Shown here piece after piece: positions 1 to 6,316 of a stretch of DNA of 7,769 bases. Location: assembly GCA_024277405.1 (NCBI GenBank), contig JAJRVI010000205.1, positions 1 to 7,769 on the forward strand, written 5' to 3'. Source of the DNA: Fidelibacterota bacterium (GTDB taxonomy: Bacteria > Bipolaricaulota > Bipolaricaulia > Bipolaricaulales > Bipolaricaulaceae). Positions within the stretch are counted from its first letter, which is position 1. Every line of letters begins with the position of its first letter. A model generated the notes under the pieces. The model made no database searches, was not told where the DNA came from, and saw nothing but the letters and a program-made list of their open reading frames with translations. Both the position numbers and the translations under genes were made by a program.

Positions 1-861
1 CGAGCCGATGGCCGGGGTGGCGCGATCGGTGAACCAGACCGTCCCGTCCGGGGCCACCGTTACCCCCAATGCCCGGACAGTCGAGGGGAGCGTGTAAAAG
101 GCCGCCGTATTGGACGGGGGATCCAGTGATGCCAGCTTCCCGTCGCCCGTGACGAACCATACCGCCCCGCTGCGGGGCGCCAAGGCGATATCCTCCACGT
201 AATCCGGGGAGATGCCCGTAACCGCCCACTCCCTGAAGTCCCCCGTGGTGCTGGCCTGCACGAGGGCGAGGGGCGGGGGAAGCAGGGGGTTCCCGGGGTA
301 GTAGCTGGGGGCCACCGAGACCACCTTAGGGGTGACCTCTTGTCGCTGGGGCTGGATCGTGTGTTTTTGGGGGTAGAAGAGGGGGAGTGTGACCGCGATT
401 TCCGCGGGAGAGAGACGTGCCACCTTTCCCGCCCTCCGCTCGGCGAACCAGATGTCGATCCGGTCGGGGCCGGAGGGGGCGGGGGTCAGATCGTCGGGCC
501 ACGCCCCCGGGGTGGGGACCTGCCAGCGCGCTTGTCCGCTTATGAAGACCAGATATTCGATGGCATCGTCCATAGGCAGGGTGTAAACCACCGCTTCGTC
601 GCTGGGGGCATAGATGCTCCCCGGGCTGGCTCCGATATCCCGTTCGGAGAACTCATTGGTGGTGGGATCAAGGAGGCCGATCTTCCGGGCGGCGAACTCC
701 GAGATGTACACTTTCCCGGCGGGAGCGATGGCGAGGCCCGCGGGCAGGCTATCGGGGGTGGGAACGGGCCAGATGAGGAGTTCCGCCTTTTGGGCCAGGC
801 CCGTGATCCCGAGAAGGCCTATCGCCCACAGTACTGCCAACGTACGCACGAGGCTTCGCAT
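1..861 (-). CDS. Secreted Vgb/NHL-like beta-propeller protein (3' end beyond the window)
   Basis: Translating the minus strand from the ATG at 861 gives 287 codons with no stop, so the gene continues past the left edge. Residues 1-23 form a signal peptide: basic start MRSLVR, hydrophobic core, and a likely signal peptidase I site after GLA, so the product should be exported. The rest has spaced repeats typical of virginiamycin B lyase/streptogramin-lyase-like propellers: an entry strand such as WPVPTPD (31-37), WQVPTPG (113-119) or FYTLPS (255-260), followed by blade cores such as APAGKVYISEFAARKIGLLD (46-65), IDIWFAERRAGKVARL (135-150) and PDGTVWFTDR (271-280). A proline-rich stretch at about 160-200 interrupts the repeat spacing. 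The start is supported by AAGGGG eight bases upstream. The family fold is clear, but the function is not: lyase catalytic residues lie late in Vgb and cannot be seen here, so antibiotic inactivation should not be inferred. It may be an extracellular binding or scaffold propeller. Confidence 0.82.
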   Translation of the reverse strand, partial: MRSLVRTLAVLWAIGLLGITGLAQKAELLIWPVPTPDSLPAGLAIAPAGKVYISEFAARKIGLLDPTTNEFSERDIGASPGSIYAPSDEAVVYTLPMDDAIEYLVFISGQARWQVPTPGAWPDDLTPAPSGPDRIDIWFAERRAGKVARLSPAEIAVTLPLFYPQKHTIQPQRQEVTPKVVSVAPSYYPGNPLLPPPLALVQASTTGDFREWAVTGISPDYVEDIALAPRSGAVWFVTGDGKLASLDPPSNTAAFYTLPSTVRALGVTVAPDGTVWFTDRATPAIGS

Positions 862-922
862 GCGACCAACCCCTTTTCAGATAAAGATGTCAAATTTTAT
901 CGCCATCGCCCCCGCGCGGCCA
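862..922 (-). promoter_or_regulatory. Leader of the propeller gene: RBS and possible promoter
   Basis: The minus strand has AAGGGG at 875-870, eight bases before the ATG at 861, a good Shine-Dalgarno match. Just upstream is an AT-rich patch (about 877-900) that stands out from the GC-rich surroundings. It contains TAAAAT at 899-894, which fits a -10 box at five of six positions, but the matching -35 position (922-917, TGGCCG) is poor. A perfect TTGACA at 893-888 is followed by no credible -10 box 16-18 bases later. The RBS is convincing; the promoter placement is inference. Confidence 0.4.
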
Positions 923-983
923 TACGCGGCTTGGGCAACACGTGAGGGCCTTGGGGACGCGCTCCGACGCGGGTTTCACCGGG

Positions 984-1016
984 AAAAGCGGCGCGGATCC
1001 CGGCACGCCAGCCGGG
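984..1016 (-). terminator. Possible weak terminator after ftsZ
   Basis: Read on the minus strand, 1016-1011 (CCCGGC) pairs perfectly with 1004-999 (GCCGGG) around a six-base loop, starting ten bases after the ftsZ stop. A short run of four T occurs at 987-984, eleven bases after the stem, so this is not a textbook intrinsic terminator. It sits where the dcw operon would be expected to end before the propeller gene. The rest of the 164-base gap holds no other convincing signal. Confidence 0.25.
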
Positions 1017-1025
1017 GCGTGGCGC

Positions 1026-2102
1026 TCAGCCCTTTCCGTTCCGTCGTATGAACGCGGGGACGTCGAAGCTGTCGCCGGAGAGCTCGCGACGTATCCGCTC
1101 GAGGATCGCCTCCTCGCCCACGGTGGTGAACTCCTCCTCGAGCTCGGCGCCGGCGGTGAAGCCCGTGGCCACCACGGTGACCCTCACCTTCTGGAGCCCG
1201 TCCTTTATCACCGCGCCCACGAAGATGTCGGCCTTGTCGGCCAGGGCCTCGTGGACCACATCGGTGGCCTCGCGGACCTCGTCCAGCGCCAGGTCCTCGC
1301 CGCCCATGATGTTGACGATGGCCTTCTTGGCGCCCCGCATGGAGCAGTCGAGGAGCGGGGAGGTGACCGCTTTCCGTGCGGCCTCGCGGGAGCGGTTCTC
1401 ACCCTCGGCCTCGCCGATCCCCATGAGGGCCGTTCCGGCGTCGCGAAGCACCGTTTCCACGTCGGCGAAGTCGAGGTTGATGAGCCCGGGGACGGTGATG
1501 AGCTCGGTGATCCCCTGGACGCCCTGCTTCAGCACTTCGTCGGCGAGCTCGAAGGCCCGGGTCAGGGGCATGTCGGGCGGGGCGATCTTGAGGAGCTTAT
1601 CGTTCGAGACGGTGATCAGCGCGTCCACCTGTTGGCTCAGGAGGTTTATCCCCTCCTCGGCGCGCTTGGCCCGGGGGGCTCCCTCGAAGGAGAAGGGTCG
1701 GGTAACGATGGAGACCGTCAGGATCCCCAGCTCCTTCGCCGCGCGGGCGATCACCGGGCTCGCGCCGGTCCCCGTCCCCCCGCCCATCCCGGCGGTGATG
1801 AATACCATATCGTAGCCCTGGAGGAGGTCCACGATCTCGTCGAGGGACTCCTCGGCGGCCTTGCGGCCGATCTCCGGGTTCCCCCCGGCCCCGAGCCCCC
1901 GGGTGAGGTTCCTCCCGATCTGTAGATGCCTGTGGGCGTGGACGGTCTGTAATACCTGGGCATCTGTGTTTACGGCCACGAACTCCACTCCCTGGATCCC
2001 GGCCTGCATCATGCGGTTGACGGCATTGCCCCCGCCGCCGCCCACCCCGATCACCAGGATCCGCGCCGGCGCCACGGGATGCAAGCTCTCCACCGACCTC
2101 AC
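1026..2102 (-). CDS. ftsZ: Cell division protein FtsZ
   Basis: This is the tubulin-like GTPase that polymerises into the cytokinetic ring. From the GTG at 2102 it has 358 residues, slightly short for FtsZ. Visible landmarks are the N-terminal nucleotide-binding loop VIGVGGGGGNAVNRM (17-31), NTDAQ (45-49), the tubulin signature GGGTGTG (107-113), RPFSFEG (135-141), and the T7 loop NLDFADV (209-215) with the aspartates that complete the GTPase site of the next subunit. The globular core ends near VATGF (311-315). A linker of only about 28 residues leads to the C-terminal conserved peptide FDVPAFIRR (346-354), which binds FtsA and other partners. The start is uncertain: GTG 2102 overlaps the ftsA stop in a GTGA arrangement, but GTG 2093, TTG 2084 and GTG 2075 are also in frame, and none has a well-spaced Shine-Dalgarno sequence. 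No ATG is available near the conserved N terminus. It is the last gene of the division block. Confidence 0.97.
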   Translation of the reverse strand: MRSVESLHPVAPARILVIGVGGGGGNAVNRMMQAGIQGVEFVAVNTDAQVLQTVHAHRHLQIGRNLTRGLGAGGNPEIGRKAAEESLDEIVDLLQGYDMVFITAGMGGGTGTGASPVIARAAKELGILTVSIVTRPFSFEGAPRAKRAEEGINLLSQQVDALITVSNDKLLKIAPPDMPLTRAFELADEVLKQGVQGITELITVPGLINLDFADVETVLRDAGTALMGIGEAEGENRSREAARKAVTSPLLDCSMRGAKKAIVNIMGGEDLALDEVREATDVVHEALADKADIFVGAVIKDGLQKVRVTVVATGFTAGAELEEEFTTVGEEAILERIRRELSGDSFDVPAFIRRNGKG

Positions 2103-2109
2103 CCCCCCC
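2099..2109 (-). other. Slippery G8 run at the ftsA stop / ftsZ start
   Basis: The minus strand has eight consecutive G (2109-2102) directly before TGA. In the ftsA frame this reads TGG GGG GGG TGA. The pattern G GGG GGG fits the X XXY YYZ form of a -1 slippery heptamer, followed at once by a stop codon. A -1 slip would continue as GTG AGG TCG, which is exactly the ftsZ frame. The run may simply be GC-rich coincidence or part of translational coupling. The sequence fact is certain; any frameshifting is inference. Confidence 0.45.
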
Positions 2110-3343
2110 ACAAGATGGCCCGGAGCCACTTGAGGACCGTGTTGAACCAGCCGCCCTCGCTTTCCCGCGAAGGCTCCAGGTCCTTGAACTCCACCGCGTA
2201 CTTGAGGAGGCCGATGGCGGTGGCGTAGATGGGGGATTCGACGATATCCCGTAGGCCATGTATGCCCTGGGGGATCTGGCCCCGTCGGGCGGGAAGTCCA
2301 TAGCGGGCCTGGGCGAACTCCACGATCCCGTCCAGGAGGGCCGTCCCCCCCGTGATCACTAGCCCCCCAGGGACGATGTCCTTGTAGCCCGCGTTCTCCA
2401 CTTCCTCCATGGCGAGGTCCAGGATTTCCTCCACCCTGGCCTCGATGATCTTCGCCAATCGCTTGCGCGAGACGAGCTTCGTCCCATCTCCCCCGATGGT
2501 GGCGATCTCGATCTTCTCGTTGTCGTCCACCGAGTCCACGAGGCATGTGCCGTATTCCTTCTTTATCCTCTCCGCTTCCTCGATGGGGGTCTGGAGGCCC
2601 ACGGTGATATCGTTGGTGATGTGCTGGCCCGCGACGGGGATCACCCGGGAGAACCAGATGTCGCCGCCCTTGTAGATGGAGATGTCGGTGGTGCCGCCGC
2701 CGATGTCCAGGAGCACCACGCCCAGCTCCTTTTCCGCCGAGGAGAGGACCGCGAGCGAGGATGCCAGCGGCTGTAACACGATCTGCTTCACGTCGATCCG
2801 GAGGTATTTGATACAGCGGATGAGGTTCCGCACCGCGGTGACCGAGCCCAGGACAAGGTGCACATCCGCCTCGAGCCGCGTCCCCGTCATCCCCTCCGGA
2901 TCGGTGATGCCCTCCTGGCCGTCCACCTTGTACTGCCGGGGGATGACGTGGATGAGCTGCATGTCGGGAGGGATGGGGATGGCCTTCGCGGCCTCGATCA
3001 CACGCCTGATATCGCTCCTTTTGATCACACGGCCGGGGTGGGTGATGGCCACGGTGCCGGTGGTGTTGATGGAGCGGATGTGCTGGCCGGCGATGCCCAC
3101 GTAGACGGAGCGGATCTTGACGTCGGCCATGTTCTCCGCCTCTTCCACCGCTTTGCGGATGGATTGGATAGTGCGGCCGATGTCCACCACCACGCCCTTG
3201 TCGAGGCCCCGGGACGGAGCGGTGCCCATCCCGATGATCTCTATCTCGGAATCGAACACGTTGGCCACCAAACACGCTACCTTGGTGGTGCCCACGTCCA
3301 GGCCCACCACGATCCTCTCCCTGCCGCGACGGCGTCTGGCCAC
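2099..3343 (-). CDS. ftsA: Cell division protein FtsA
   Basis: This actin-like ATPase anchors FtsZ filaments to the inner face of the membrane. The 414-residue length is normal. Visible elements are a basic N terminus (ARRRRGRER), phosphate-1 motif VGLDVGTTK (13-21), an SHS2/1C-type insert after about residue 80, phosphate-2 motif LLDIGGGTTDISIY (211-224), the adenosine motif GGLVITGGTALLDGI (326-340), and a C-terminal amphipathic helix GWFNTVLKWLRAIL (398-411) that is the expected membrane-targeting sequence. The start is GTG at 3343, three bases after the ftsQ stop, with AAGGGGGG seven bases upstream. The ftsA stop overlaps the proposed ftsZ start by four bases. The coding end includes a run of eight G just before the TGA. 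FtsA next to FtsZ is the near-universal arrangement, which fits their direct interaction. Confidence 0.97.
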   Translation of the reverse strand: MARRRRGRERIVVGLDVGTTKVACLVANVFDSEIEIIGMGTAPSRGLDKGVVVDIGRTIQSIRKAVEEAENMADVKIRSVYVGIAGQHIRSINTTGTVAITHPGRVIKRSDIRRVIEAAKAIPIPPDMQLIHVIPRQYKVDGQEGITDPEGMTGTRLEADVHLVLGSVTAVRNLIRCIKYLRIDVKQIVLQPLASSLAVLSSAEKELGVVLLDIGGGTTDISIYKGGDIWFSRVIPVAGQHITNDITVGLQTPIEEAERIKKEYGTCLVDSVDDNEKIEIATIGGDGTKLVSRKRLAKIIEARVEEILDLAMEEVENAGYKDIVPGGLVITGGTALLDGIVEFAQARYGLPARRGQIPQGIHGLRDIVESPIYATAIGLLKYAVEFKDLEPSRESEGGWFNTVLKWLRAILWGG

Positions 3344-3346
3344 CTT

Positions 3347-4144
3347 CTATCCCCCCTTAACCGACGGTTTTAACACACAACCGTCCCCCAGACGGCAGTC
3401 TATCTCCACAAATCCCGTGAGATCAAATTTTCCGCGCGCTCCCTCGCGGGAGAGCTCGTCGAGGATGGCCTCTACCTTGGGCAGCAACATCGGGACCCGG
3501 GTCAATGGGCCCAACCGGATCGGCGGGTAAGCATCCCTGGACGGCAACAGCTTCACGTCGCCCACATCGTGGGCGTCCACCGTGGGGTAAAGTGCCTTAC
3601 AACGGGGGAGATTTTGATACACACGTAGGATCTCCGTTACCTCGGGAGGGATCTTTTCCTCGGGGAGGGAAATGGGCAGACCCAAAACGATCGGGCTCGT
3701 GTCCGCTTCCGCGGCCGGACCCAAAACGACCCCCTCACCGTCAACGCTGTAGGCTTTGCCCCCCTCGCCTTGGACCCTTCCCACCGGCTTCCTTTCCCTG
3801 ATCCGAATCTCTACGATCCCCCTCAACCAGAAACGCTCGATCTGTACTTCCTTGACCCAGGGGAGTTGTTCGAGCCTCTTCCTGGCATCGGCGATCTTCA
3901 GCTTCGCAATGTTAGCTTTATAACGTATGCCAGTCAAGTTCATCACTTCCTGAAGGGACAGAAATTCCGGTTTTGAAGTACCATTGTCGTTGACAGCGAT
4001 GACCCTAATTTCTTGTACTTGAAGCCATCCGCCGAACCGGACCACGGCGAGCAAGAGGAGCCACATCGCCCCGGCGAGGGAGGCCCACCGCATAACGGTC
4101 CGAAACATCGGCGCAAGGATAATGCGGCGGGACCTTACGTCCAA
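3347..4144 (-). CDS. ftsQ: Cell division protein FtsQ/DivIB
   Basis: This bitopic membrane protein of the divisome usually works with FtsL and FtsB to signal to the septal synthase FtsW/FtsI. The 265-residue product has a short cytoplasmic N terminus, one transmembrane segment at about 18-40 (core ASLAGAMWLLLLAVV), then a POTRA domain starting VQEIRVIAV (43-51) and including the family-typical LEQLPWVKEVQIERFWLRGI (91-110) and VEIRIRERKPV (111-121). An FtsQ-type beta domain follows, with AYSVDGEGVVL (131-141). The long start is TTG at 4144, overlapping the murB stop by ten bases, with only a weak AGAG upstream. The ATG at 4108 would still keep the membrane segment but has no Shine-Dalgarno sequence. 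The codons for roughly residues 40-80 (about 4020-3900) are clearly AT-richer than the neighbours. The ftsQ and ftsA frames are the same, separated by TAG AAG. FtsQ proteins diverge strongly, so position between murB and ftsA is important support. Confidence 0.92.
   Translation of the reverse strand: MDVRSRRIILAPMFRTVMRWASLAGAMWLLLLAVVRFGGWLQVQEIRVIAVNDNGTSKPEFLSLQEVMNLTGIRYKANIAKLKIADARKRLEQLPWVKEVQIERFWLRGIVEIRIRERKPVGRVQGEGGKAYSVDGEGVVLGPAAEADTSPIVLGLPISLPEEKIPPEVTEILRVYQNLPRCKALYPTVDAHDVGDVKLLPSRDAYPPIRLGPLTRVPMLLPKVEAILDELSREGARGKFDLTGFVEIDCRLGDGCVLKPSVKGG
3351..3358 (-). promoter_or_regulatory. Ribosome binding site of ftsA
   Basis: AAGGGGGG on the minus strand, inside the last codons of ftsQ, lies seven bases before the GTG at 3343. 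It fixes that GTG as the ftsA start and means ftsA initiation is tied to translation termination of ftsQ. Confidence 0.6.
3909..3937 (-). promoter_or_regulatory. Candidate sigma70-type promoter inside ftsQ
   Basis: The minus strand has TTGACT at 3937-3932 (five of six to the -35 consensus), exactly 17 bases of spacer, then TAACAT at 3914-3909 (four of six to the -10 consensus, including first, second and last positions). It falls within the AT-richer patch of ftsQ, with transcription expected to start near 3902, upstream of ftsA and ftsZ. Extra promoters inside ftsQ/ftsA that boost ftsZ are known in E. coli. The match could still be chance, because the codons also encode a normal POTRA segment. 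Confidence 0.35.
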
Positions 4145-5021
4145 ACGATCTCTATTTCGGGCTCGAGGAGGACCCCGAAGAGGCTCCGTACCCCCTCGCG
4201 TATCCGTTCGATGAGGGAGAGGACGTCGGAGGCCCGTGCCCGCCCGAGGTTGCAGATGAAGTTCGCGTGCACGGGCGAGACCAGGGCGTCACCGAGCCGG
4301 GCCCCCTTGAACCCGGCCCGGTCGATCAGCCAACCCGCGGGGGGGCATCCGGGGGGTTGCGAAAGACGCACCCGGCGGAGGGAAGGCCCACGGGCTGGGA
4401 GTCGCGTCGACGTCGCAGGAGCTCGGTGGCGGAGGGCCCCTCATCCACCGATGCGGCGAGCTCCACCCCGACCACCGGCAGGTGCAGCCGCTTGAGGCGC
4501 GAGGATCGATAGGAGAACCCGCATTCCGCCGCTGGGATCCGGTGCAGGAGGCCGTCGTGGCCCAGGACCTCCACGGCGAGGACGTGGCGGGAGATCGAGC
4601 CCTCCCTGGTCCCGGCGTTCATGACCACCGCGCCGCCCACCGTGCCCGGGATCCCGGCGAGGGCGGGGAACCCCCGGGAGACCAGCACGGGGAGGGGGAC
4701 GCCGGCCTCGGCGAAGATGCGCGGGCCGTCCGGCTCCAGGGAGCGGAGGCCCTTCGTCGCGATCACCAGCCCGGGAAAACCCTCGTCGGGGAAGAGGACG
4801 TTCGAGCCCCCGCCGAGCACGAACCAGGGGATGCCCTCGGCCCGTGCCCGGGAGATCGCCTCCACGAAGGCCGACCTCTCACGGGGGACGAAGAAGCACC
4901 AGGCGGGCCCCCCGATGCGGAACGTCGTGTGCCGGCACAGGGGCTCATGCAGCCGGACGTCGCCGGGGAGGCCCCGCAACAGCCTCAGAGCATCTCTGGG
5001 ATCGTACGGAAAGCCTTCCAT
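4135..5021 (-). CDS. murB: UDP-N-acetylenolpyruvoylglucosamine reductase (MurB), frame broken by an indel
   Basis: MurB is the FAD enzyme that reduces UDP-GlcNAc-enolpyruvate to UDP-MurNAc with NADPH in the cytoplasm. From ATG 5021 the frame shows HTTFRIGGPA (31-40), the FAD motifs VLGGGSNVLF (68-77) and GIPGTVGGAVVMNAGT (123-138), YRSS (171-174) and SAGCVFRNPPD (215-225), then meets a premature TGA at 4328-4326. The adjacent frame continues the family without a gap in homology: AGWLIDRAGFKG, VHANFICNLGRA and the terminal LEPEIEIVW, ending at 4135. The frames join at a run of seven C (minus strand, 4345-4339); adding one base there, or removing two, restores a protein of about 295 residues, normal for the shorter MurB types. 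The position of the catalytic serine in SAGS is cysteine here. The ATG overlaps the murC end by 37 bases and has only a weak Shine-Dalgarno. Since murB is essential in a peptidoglycan-making cell, a sequencing or assembly error is the likeliest cause. Confidence 0.9.
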
Positions 5022-6316
5022 ACGTCGCCCGCCCCGAAACACGCGATCACGTCCCCCGGCGCCGCCTCCCCGAGGAGGGCCTCCACCGCCCCTTCCGGCG
5101 CCGCCACGAACCGCCCCGTGCCCCCGTGCCCACGGAGGGCTCGGACCACGGCCGCCCCCGAGACCCCGGGGATGGGGACCTCGAACGCGGGATAGATCTC
5201 CGTCACCACGGCGAAGTCCGCGCCGGCCAGGGCCCACCCGAGTTCCCGGAAGAGCAGGGCGGTGCGGGAGAAGCGGTGGGGTTGGAATAGCACGAGGAGG
5301 CGGCGCCCCGGCCAGCGGGCCCGGATGGCCCCGATCCCCGCCGCGATCTCGCGGGGATGATGGGCGTAATCGTCCACGAGCACGTATCCGTTTTCCGCGA
5401 CGACCTCCAAGCGCCGGCGTGGGAGGGGAAGGTCCGACAGCCGCTCCAACGCTCCGCGAAGGGGCATGCCGAGGAGGTGCGCTGCGCCCAGGGCCGCCAG
5501 GGCGTTGCGGACGTTGTGGGTGCCGAATGCGGGGATCAGGGCCTCGCCCACCCTCCGCCCGCGGAGGAGGACCTCGAACACGGTGCCCCGGGACGTGACC
5601 CTCACCCCTCGTGCCCGCAGCTCTGCCCCGGCGGATAGGCCGTAAGTGAATGGCTTCATCCCCGCCGCGACCTCCAAGGAGGGGACATCGTCGCTGCAGA
5701 TCACGCACCGCGAGGCCTTGGCGAGGAACGACCTAAACGCCCCCTTGAGCGCGGCATAGCGACGATAGGGGGAGAGATGGTCCCGGTCCACGTTTGTGAG
5801 GACGACGATCTCGGGTTCTAACTCCACGAAACGCCCGTCCGATTCGTCGACCTCCGCCACGAACCAGGGGGACCTCCCCCACGCGGCCCGGGGGAGGCCA
5901 CACACCGCGGCCCCCACGTAGAACCCGGCGTCCATGGGGCGGAGGAGGTGGGCGAGCCAGGCGGAGGTGGTGGTCTTCCCATGGGTACCGCAGACGGCGA
6001 TGAGCCTCCGGCCAGTGAGGAGATCCCGCAGGGCGAGGAGACGCGGGATGAGCGGGATCCCGAGCCGCCGGGCCGCGAGGAGCTCGGGGTTGTCCCCCGG
6101 GATCGCGGAGGACAGGAGTACGCTCCGGGCCCCGATGACATTTTCCCCCCGATGCCCGATGGAGACCGGGATGCCTTGGGAGCGGAGTTCCGAGACGGCC
6201 GGGGAGTCCGCGATATCGGAACCGGAGACCTCGGCCCCCGCGTGGAGCAGGAGCTCCGCCAGTGGGGCCATCCCGTCGCCGCCGATGCCCACTAAGTGCA
6301 CGCGGGAACCGTCCAA
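4985..6316 (-). CDS. murC: UDP-N-acetylmuramate--L-alanine ligase (MurC)
   Basis: MurC adds L-alanine to UDP-MurNAc using ATP, the first step of the stem peptide, in the cytoplasm. The 443-residue product has all three Mur ligase domains: the N-terminal VHLVGIGGDGM (6-16), the ATP loop AVCGTHGKTTTSAW (107-120), EVDESDGRF (155-163), TNVDRDHL (174-181), FGTHNVRNALAA (264-275), DDYAHHPREIAAGI (315-328), LFQPHRFSRT (343-352) and IPGVSG (382-387). Most MurC have GIGGIGM and PGxHN where this one has GIGGDGM and FGTHN; both are mild departures. I chose the TTG at 6316 because GGAGGG lies seven bases upstream and the protein then starts MDGSRVHLVGIGG, as expected for the family. An ATG at 6337 has no ribosome binding site and would add GGGGPTL-type sequence. 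The gene overlaps the end of murG by 25 bases and the start of murB by 37. Confidence 0.97.
   Translation of the reverse strand: MDGSRVHLVGIGGDGMAPLAELLLHAGAEVSGSDIADSPAVSELRSQGIPVSIGHRGENVIGARSVLLSSAIPGDNPELLAARRLGIPLIPRLLALRDLLTGRRLIAVCGTHGKTTTSAWLAHLLRPMDAGFYVGAAVCGLPRAAWGRSPWFVAEVDESDGRFVELEPEIVVLTNVDRDHLSPYRRYAALKGAFRSFLAKASRCVICSDDVPSLEVAAGMKPFTYGLSAGAELRARGVRVTSRGTVFEVLLRGRRVGEALIPAFGTHNVRNALAALGAAHLLGMPLRGALERLSDLPLPRRRLEVVAENGYVLVDDYAHHPREIAAGIGAIRARWPGRRLLVLFQPHRFSRTALLFRELGWALAGADFAVVTEIYPAFEVPIPGVSGAAVVRALRGHGGTGRFVAAPEGAVEALLGEAAPGDVIACFGAGDVWKAFRTIPEML

Noticed and set aside
1..861. Streptogramin resistance enzyme (true virginiamycin B lyase)
   Set aside because: Only the fold repeats are visible; the catalytic residues would lie beyond the window, and most proteins with such repeats are not lyases.
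340..1051. Long open frames on the plus strand opposite the propeller gene and the ftsZ end
   Set aside because: The minus strand here encodes a signal peptide and clear propeller repeats; the plus-strand translations are Gly/Arg/Pro-rich with no recognisable domain, as expected for antisense shadows in GC-rich DNA.
942..1925. 327-codon plus-strand frame opposite ftsZ
   Set aside because: It mirrors ftsZ codons and shows no family motif; ftsZ itself is unmistakable.
2103..3275. Extension of the ftsZ frame upstream through ftsA
   Set aside because: The upstream part is an Arg/Gly/His-rich out-of-frame reading of ftsA; homology begins only at about 2060. The open frame is relevant only to the slippage idea.
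3990..4019. Plus-strand TTGACA with TGTACT 18 bases downstream, a possible antisense promoter within ftsQ
   Set aside because: The -10 match is only four of six with non-ideal spacing, and there is no plus-strand gene or RNA to be driven.
4621..5598. 325-codon plus-strand frame opposite murB and murC
   Set aside because: Low-complexity Pro/Arg/Gly sequence caused by GC-rich codons read backwards; no start signal found.
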